Shown here: in pieces, positions 50,101 to 59,100 of the stretch
How the letters are laid out: each line of letters opens with the position of its first letter
How positions within the stretch are numbered: position 1 is the stretch's first letter
NCBI RefSeq assembly: GCF_963678635.1
Contig: NC_087063.1
Span: forward strand, 70,761,617 to 70,825,616
DNA: 64,000 nucleotides
From: Symsagittifera roscoffensis
Taxonomy: Eukaryota; Xenacoelomorpha; Acoela; Convolutidae
Direction: 5' to 3'
Notes under the pieces: model-generated
Told to the model about the DNA's origin: nothing
The model's database searches: none
The model's input: only the letters and a program-made list of their open reading frames with translations
Program-made: the position numbers and the translations under genes

Positions 50101-53100
50101 GCCGTTAATTCTGTGTGTGCTTTTTGTTCAATGTGACCTTCGACATGCATCAAGATCAAGAAATTTGGGCCAAAAATGCACTAAAATAGAGGATTTTACA
50201 TAGAACAGCGACTGAAGCTAATTGAGTCTTGTTGTTCAATTCCGACTTTCAAAATGGTGAATTTTTGTGGTCGGTGTGGTTTTGTGACTTTTCAACCAGC
50301 TAACTTCATTAGCGTCTTACATTTATAACTGAAAGGTATTTCAAAAGATGTTATTCGTCGTAAAGTTAGCGGGGTTTGGAAATGTCAAATTGGCCTACTT
50401 GACAAATAACTTGAGATAAATAACGCACAAAATACTTCATGCGCGTAAGCGGTGATTCAATCTGGCTCCGAAACCAATTTAAATTGAATTGAAGCAAGCT
50501 GTTTGATCTTTTTAACAAATTTTATTTTTATAATAATAAAATTTATCACTTTAACTAGCTTGTAATGGAGAGAGGCTTCAAAAAGTCTATAAAAATGAAC
50601 CTTTTGACTTTTTATTGAAACATTCATCAAATTAAAGGGCACCGCCCTATATTCGTTACTTTTTCAAAAGACGTTACAGGGCAGTCAGAAGATTCAGGGC
50701 AGGGCTTTGCCCTAATACAAGCAGTCTTGCTGCTTTTTTAAGAACTAAATGCAGTGCAATATCCAATAGGTCATGAAGTCAATAAAAGCTGCCCTATTGC
50801 ACTTCTGGCGTCGTGATCAAACGATTGCATGCGGACAAGATTGAAATTGCTCTGTTGTTTTCATTCACTATGGAGACCATATACTGTTCTGTTCATCTGC
50901 GGAGATTTAAGTGGCGCCCAACTCTCTTCTCTTTCATTTGCTGTTTAGTCCCTATGGGACTGAAAAAAGCCCTGCATGGTTTTTCTTTAATTTATTTTCT
51001 CCTTCCAAGATATTCACAATAAAACATGATGACCGAATTTAATTTTATTCTCACGAAACTATCATGTTTTTATAAGACGAGATAAACATGTTTAAAATCA
51101 TAAATCGTTTGTCTGAAAAAAACCGGAAAAAAATAGTAGCAAACAAAATGCTAATTTTGAGAGACAGCATCCCTGGGAGAGCAGCAACTAAGGGATTCCT
51201 TTAACTAATTCCGACTTTTTTGAAAAACAGGGAGATTCGATACTTTACGTGAAGCGCTAAGAAATTTTTATCGTACAATAATAATAATTATTATTAATTA
51301 TAGTAAAAATTATTGTCACAAACGGGTTACTTCTTTAAGCTCTCAGAAAAAAATCTCAATTTTTTATTCAAGCACCCAAATTTTGCGGGAACTATTTTTC
51401 TGCGCAATCATATAGTAATGACCATTCTTATAAAGAACTGATTTAAGTGTTAATTTTATGTTAGTTTTAACATAATTTTAACATATAATTAACGGTTAAA
51501 TCAGTTCCTTTATAAGAGGGGATACTCGTTACTATCTGTTTCTTGATATTGCGCAGGAAGTTCCCGCAAAATTTGCGCTCGAATCAAAAAACATTTTTCT
51601 TAAAAAGAGTTGAAAAAAGTAACCCGTTTGTGATAATAATTTCCTAGTATAGTTAATTATAAGTATAATAATCAAGATAAAAATTACTTGGCTCTACTGG
51701 TAAAATACTCGATTGTGATAGCCTGAAACATCTAACTAAGAATCAATTTAATATCGCTCTGAGTATCTTGTTTGCTAATTTTTTATCTTTGTGTTTTATT
51801 ACGCTTTTTTTTCTGCGAGGGGATGATGTTAGTTAAATTGGTCCAGACAATTTTATGATTGCATGTTTATGATTGCTATGTCTGTGGGTAACATTGAGAT
51901 CAGAAGTCACTAGATGCGATTTATTTGATAATTTCCGCCGCCGGCTTCCTTGTTTTTCAGGGCAGCTCAACCACCGCCATCCCACATACCTTTTGTGTGT
52001 TCTGTTATGATATAATAGACGTGTTTTATTATATTACCTTGCACAATCAGAGCTAAAAACACAGACTGAGAGAGAAGTTGCAACAATTCACCATGTGGCT
52101 CAATCGTGTAGTTTTAACTAAGAAACATTTTTTATAGTAATCTACCATCTTTAGGCCGTATTTTATAGGCAGATACACACGATTTGTCATCCCTATTTTT
52201 GTTCATTTTTCCAATCTCGTTATTTTAATGAATACTTCTATATGTTTTAGTCTGTCACAAATCTATTATTTTTTAGAATATGAATGAATGCATTAAGCTA
52301 AGTGGCCCCCTATCCGTCTGTATGTATTTGTGTGGCTCGCCTAATTCCATAGAGCACGCCATACTATAGCAACCTGTTCACAAGCATAGAGCGTTTCAAC
52401 GCATCCTTAGTTTTTATCTTAGTGGTTTGAATGTTGCTTAACCGCCTCTTAAGAAGCACTTTTTCTGCTTCACTACATATTACAGCAGCAGTCCCTAATT
52501 GGTTCCCATAGCCCCATTTTATGCAGCATACTTCTACTTCACCTCCTTTTAATTAAGCAGAACTGAAAAGGAAAAAAAAACACGAAGTATTGATGATTAG
52601 ACATATTGTTAATGCGACATCTACCCATAGTTGTGCTCTAACTAACGTATGTATTTTCAACAATACTATTCAATAAGAAAGAGCTAGAAGCAGCAAACTT
52701 GCGGATGATGGATGAAGAAAGTCACAGGTAAATCACGCCATATTTCAATCTAAAACTCATCTGACCGTTTTTTTACTAGGTGCGGATTTTCCAACTATAT
52801 ATTTTTATAGACACCTCTGATGGTTAAAGTCAATAAAACTGGCAGTCAAAGCTCTGCTAAAACAAAATTTTTTGAAGACTTATTGAAAAGATTTGACCAA
52901 AAACCGCGTTTTCCCATCAAGTTTTGTGTATATACTTCCAAACTCTTGCTACTTTGAAAATGTAACTAAAATTTTACTTCATTAGAGCCGGCCGTCATTA
53001 ATTACAAACTGCTGGAATTAACACGAAGCCATGAATCTTCCTCTTAACCTCTGATAAATAATTTTTGATTAATGAATTGTTGACTTTTGTTCAAAGATTT

Positions 53101-56100
53101 TAAATAAAGTTCAGTAACGGATCCATACACAGATCCATAGATCCATAGATCACGAAAAAAAACCACTATGATACACAAGTACCGAGTGAAGCAATTAAAC
53201 TGAATTCTTTTTTGATAAATTGACATCTTAATTTATTCTTTATGCTTTTCAAATATCTTGCAAAACTTAATGATATAGAAAAATTTTGATATAAAATTTA
53301 ATCTACTTTTTTGTTTATATTAACATATTGTTTGTTTGAACTTCTTTTATGTTTTCGAAATCATCAGTTGGGTTAATTTGAACAAACTCAAATTTCAAAT
53401 GTGCTTAAATTTTGATCTTTCCATCTTCAGATAGTGACGGGAGAATTTATACTAATTATTTCCAAAAACAAAAAATAATTTTCGAAAATATGCTGAGGCT
53501 TGAACTTGAATGATCATTTTCCTATTAGAAATAAATTTGCGCGCTGTGGACTTTTTTTCAAAGGACCTGTCGATTTTGGGACCAATTTCCCATATTAGTA
53601 TCTACAAGTTCACAAAAAAGGCCTGCGGGATTTTTTTGACTTTAACGAACGTGTTAGAATGCTCAGTGATTCAGATGGTTCTTCAAGCAAAATGATAAAA
53701 AAAAAACAATTGAAACCAGTAAAATGAACAAAAAAATCAAAAATCAGCGCTGGTCTGATTATTTTATGACTTTCAACGTATCAACAAAGCAATGTTTTCT
53801 GAGCGCTTTTTTGGGAGAGGGACTCCTCGCATCTTGATTATTAAATGAATGTCTTCAGCTCAGAATAAGACATAGTGTTTCAATATTTTAGTGGATTATC
53901 GAGCGCAACGTTTGAAATAGTGATATCGAGAGCAAATTGAACTTTCCGCAAAGTATTTAAAGTTTCAGCATCGCTTAATTAAAATGTTTCCAATGATAGC
54001 AAATCGATTCAGATCTTTGAAATATCTTGTAGTAATTCAACCTTTCAAGACTTGAACAGATAGCTTCAAAAATTTTTAATTTTTGACCAATCGTTTCGCT
54101 CTATCCTGTCTTCTTGTCTTGAACATTAAATGAATGACATGAATTCAAAATGTTTAAGAGCGATCCGTGAGATCAACTTTTGAGAAAGTCTTCGAAGTCT
54201 AGAGTACTCGAAAAATTTTCAGTCAAAATCAAATTGACTTTGCAGACCTTTTAAAGTGCGGAAACTTTGAGATTTTTTTTTTAAACTTGTTAACAAGATG
54301 AAATCAATTCAACTTCAAAGCTAAACAGTATCTGTCCAATTTCGTCCACAATAATTTCAAAGTTTATCGCTCAAGTAATTTGCATCGAAAAATTCAAACT
54401 TTGTGCAATCCAATTCGGTCTATGAAAAAATTTGAATTAGTTAAGCATTTTATAACATGAAGAGCTCGTACTTAAACGAGTCAATTTGTCAAAAGAGTCA
54501 ATTTTTTTTGCGCAAATTGATTCAGTCTATGACATAGCTTGAAATAGTTCAAAGTTTCATCGCTCGAAAAGCTGGCATAGAAAATTTTAACTTATTGCGA
54601 AGCAGTTCGGCCTATGAAATAACTGCTCCTAAACTGTCATCACGGCGCTAGCTTTTTATGAACAATTTTCAATTGCTAACAAGATTGCTCGTATCAGGGC
54701 GAAGCCCTGAAAGTTCCGACTGCCTTTTAAGGTTTATGGAGCAGTAATAACATTAAAAAATTCACTGAAACAAAACAAAATGAACAAAAAAAATTTATAA
54801 ATATTGAAATTTTTGATGAAAATCATCACCCCACACGCCATATAAAGTACAAAAGGATAGATTTTGCTCCTTGTAACAACCAATTATGGCAAATAAGCTT
54901 TTTAAACCAACTTGGAACGATTTCTAAGACGGATTAACTCTCCGCTTACGCGTTAATAGCGCGAAATATATCGCGCGTTAATTGTACCAAATTGGCCAAA
55001 ATGGCAATTTTTAAACCCCCGTAACTCCCCCGTAACTTTACAAAAAATGATCACAGGTGAAATATCTTTTCAAATTTGAGCTCAGGACAACAATACCTTT
55101 CGAAAGATATTAAAAAAATCCGTCAAAAATGGCTAGTTAAAAAGTCTAAATTTGTCTGAAGAAAAAAAACCCACCCCGAGCACAAATATTTCGTTATTTT
55201 TGCATCGAAAGTCGGAACAAAAAGAGAGCCAATTGGGGTAATTGACGACTTTCTTTGTTGTTTAGAGCATATCGTTGTACAAAAATTATCAAAAACGGGT
55301 AATTTATAGACATTTTTGTTGGTTTGAGCTATCAAACGGATCCATTTCTAACTTTAATACGTTAAAGAAAGCAATCAGGCATAAGTATTTTTTTTGCTGA
55401 AATACATATTGAGAAGCAATAAAATCATCGATGAGAATGAATAAGAGCGACATCATGTTTTGTTTATATACACCTGAAGGAACTCAAGCGAGCAAAAATT
55501 GCTCGTAAAACCATGCCATAAACAAACATTTTTCTTTACTCTATTCAAAATTAAAACAAGACTGCTCGTATCAGGGTGAAGTCCTGAATGTTCCGACTGC
55601 CCATTAAGGTTTATGGAGCAGTAATATCGTTAAAAAATTAAAAGTAATTAAACCAAATGAAATTTTTTTTCTTCAAAAATTTGAAATTATTTCATAAAAA
55701 TCATCCCCCCACACGCCATAAAAAGTACAAAAGGATAGATTTCGCTACTTGTAACAAATCAATCATGGCAAATAAGCTTCGTTAAACCAATTTGGAACGA
55801 TTTCTAAGACGGATTAAATCTCCGCTTACGCGTTAATAGCGCGAATTATATCACGCGTTAATTGTCCCAAATTGGTCAAAATGAATGATGTAAAAATCCA
55901 GTTTATGGAGCAGCAGTAATTACATTAAAAAAATTAAATGAAATAAAAAAAAGAAAAATTTTTTTCTAATTTTTTTTAATGAAAATCATCCCCCCACACG
56001 CCATATAAAGTACAAAAAGATAGATTTCGTTCCTTGTAACAAATCAATTATGGCAAATAAGCTTCGTTCAACCAATTTGGAACGATTTATAAGACGGATT

Positions 56101-59100
56101 AAATCTCCGCTTACGCGTTAATAGCGCGAATTATATCACGCGTTAATTGTCCCAAATTGGTCAAAATGGCCAAATAACTTTACGAAAAATGATCACAGGT
56201 GAAATATCTTTTCAAATTAAAACTCAAGACAACAATACCTTTTGAATGATGTAAAAATCCAGTTTATGGAGCAGCAGTAATTACATTAAAAAAATTAAAT
56301 GAAATAAAAAAAAGAAAAATTTTTTTCTAATTTTTTTAAATGAAAATCATCCCCCCACACGCCATATAAAGTACAAAAAGATAGATTTCGTTCCTTGTAA
56401 CAAATCAATTATGGCAAATAAGCTTCGTTCAACCAATTTGGAACGATTTATAAGACGGATTAAATCTCCGCTTACGCGTTAATAGCGCGAATTATATCAC
56501 GCGTTAATTGTCCCAAATTGGTCAAAATGGCAATCTTTAAGCCCTCATAACTTTACGAAAAATGATCACAGGTAAAATATCGTTTCAATTTTAAGCTCAA
56601 GCCAACAATACCTTTTGAATGATGTAAAAAAATTCCGTCAAAAATGGCTAGTTAAAAAGTCGAAATTTGTCTGAAGAAAAAAAAACCCACCCGAGCACAA
56701 ATATTCCGTTACTTTCGTACCGAAAGTCGGAACGATTATTGTTCCGACTTTCGATACGAAAGTAACAGAATATTTGTGCTCGGGGTGGGTTTTTTTTCTT
56801 CAGACAAATTTCGACTTTTTAACTAGCCATTTTTGACGGAATTTTTTTACATCATTCAAAAGGTATTGTTGGCTTGAGCTTAAAATTGAAACGATATTTT
56901 ACCTGTGATCATTTTTCGTAAAGTTATGAGGGCTTAAAGATTGCCATTTTGACCAATTTGGGACAATTAACGCGCAATATATTTCGCGCTATTAACGCGT
57001 GAGCGGAGAGTTAATCCGTCTTAGAAATCGTTCCAAATTGGTTGAACGAAGCTTATTTGCCATAATTGATTTGTTACAAGGAACGAAATCTATCTTTTTG
57101 TACTTTATATGGCGTGTGGGGGGATGATTTTCATTTAAAAAAATTAGAAAAAAATTTTTCTTTTTTTTATTTCATTTAATTTTTTTAATGTAATTACTGC
57201 TGCTCCATAAACCTTAAAAGGCAGTCGAAACATTCAGGGCTTCGCCCTGATACGAGCAGTCTTGTTACATATAGTTACAAAATTGCAATGCCAATAGTTT
57301 TATTCTTATTACTGTCGGTACCATGTGAAACCAAAATTATAACTCTCATTAGAATTGCTCATTTTAAATATGGAAAACTTTCCCAGTTTGAAAAACTTTT
57401 AGCGAACAATTGTACCAATGGATTGAGAATTAAGCTATCTTTCTAAAACATTCTTCTCGCGATAGGGCATAATAAATTTTCTCTTAAAAACGTTTTGGTT
57501 CAGCATAGACCATAATCACCCTATTTTTCAAAAGAAAACATAGCCTTAGCTATCCCAGCATAAATTATGGCAGGCGACAAATAATCTAGTAAGAATATTC
57601 AAGTATCTTTGTATCGGCACCTCTAGTACTTCTCTCTATGCGTTTTCTGTTTTCATTTGCTTGGAATTTATACAAGCCCGGACAAAAGTGGATTAAGATT
57701 GTTTTAAATATCAAAAAAGATCAGATTTTTAAAAATGGTTTTGATCAACTTTAGAACGATTTAAATTGGTCTCATTTCGAAGTCGGAAAAAAATCAGATT
57801 GAATCAATTATGAAACAATTTAAACTGAGCATACTTCAAAGTGGCAAAACTCTATTTGGCTCAATTATAAATCGACTTCGAGAACTCAATATAAAATTGG
57901 AAAAAAATTACGTTGGATTCATATGTTTCTTGTCTTTATGTTTTGCTGTGTTTGAGAGACTCTTATTGATTTTCTTCCGTTTTTTAAAATGAGTTCTAAA
58001 GAAAATATTATACTATACTTTTTAACTTATGCTTTTCTGTCAAGTTGTAGTGCTAATTATTGGTTTTAAAAGACGCAAGACTGCTCGTATCAAGGCGAAG
58101 CTCTGATTATTTTGAATATTTTTTTGAGTTTTTTTTTAAACATCCTCTACACTCCTCCTATTTTAAGTCCAAAGTGATTTATTTTGCTTATGGTGAAGTA
58201 TTAAATAGACCAAATAGCTCGCCTAATTCATTTTGGAACAATTTCTAAGTCTGATGAAATATCCGCTCACATATCCAAACATAAAATATATCGCGCGTTA
58301 ATTGTCTCAAATTGGCCGAATTAGGAATCTTAAAACCCCATTATTTCACGAAGAATAATTACAGGCGAATTATATATTTTTTAAAATTTGAGCTCAGGAT
58401 GTCAATGTTTTTAGAAAGAAAAGAAAAATTCTTTCAAAAGTTGCTAGTTAAAAGTTCGAAATTTGTCTGGAGGAAAAAAACCAACCCGAGCACAATTATT
58501 CCGGCATTTTTTTTGAGAATAGTCAGAATAATCTTAAGATAAAATGTAAATATTGCGCAGGGTAACTAATTGTTTCAAACTGAGTTTATAATTTTTTTTT
58601 AAAGTTGATGATTTTAAAAACAGGATGTGAAATACTTAAAATTAGTTTTCATCGGGACACTTAGATTGCAAAATTTTCAGTGGATCCCCTGAAACTAATA
58701 GTTTGCGCTGAGCAGTTCTTTCTGAAGTGATTTTAGAGATTTAGCTTGAGTATCGTTTTAATTTTTTGAATTCTGGAGCACAAACCGAATTCAAGGCGCC
58801 TAATTTTTTGGCATTTAATTTGATTTAAGTTCATTATCATTCCTAAAATGTACTTGGTTAACCGGTTTGGGTCAATTCAAAATCATCAAAGTAAAATAAA
58901 ATAAAATTAATTCAAATCCATTTCTACCAGTGTGGATAAGGTACGATCTTTAAAATCATCATTCGATAGTTTGAAACTCGTTTTCAGCCTCCCAGTGTTT
59001 ATGAATCAATTAATCTTTTTAGCTTTTTCGCTAAAATATTTTCACTTGCTATTCCAGCTTTTGCTTTTAATTTAAGCCAACGCTTTCTTAAATTCATTGT

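Noticed and set aside
58060-58542. Two ORFs of 62 and 76 codons
   Set aside because: They fall inside a worn HINE-A copy, which is non-coding in all other copies.
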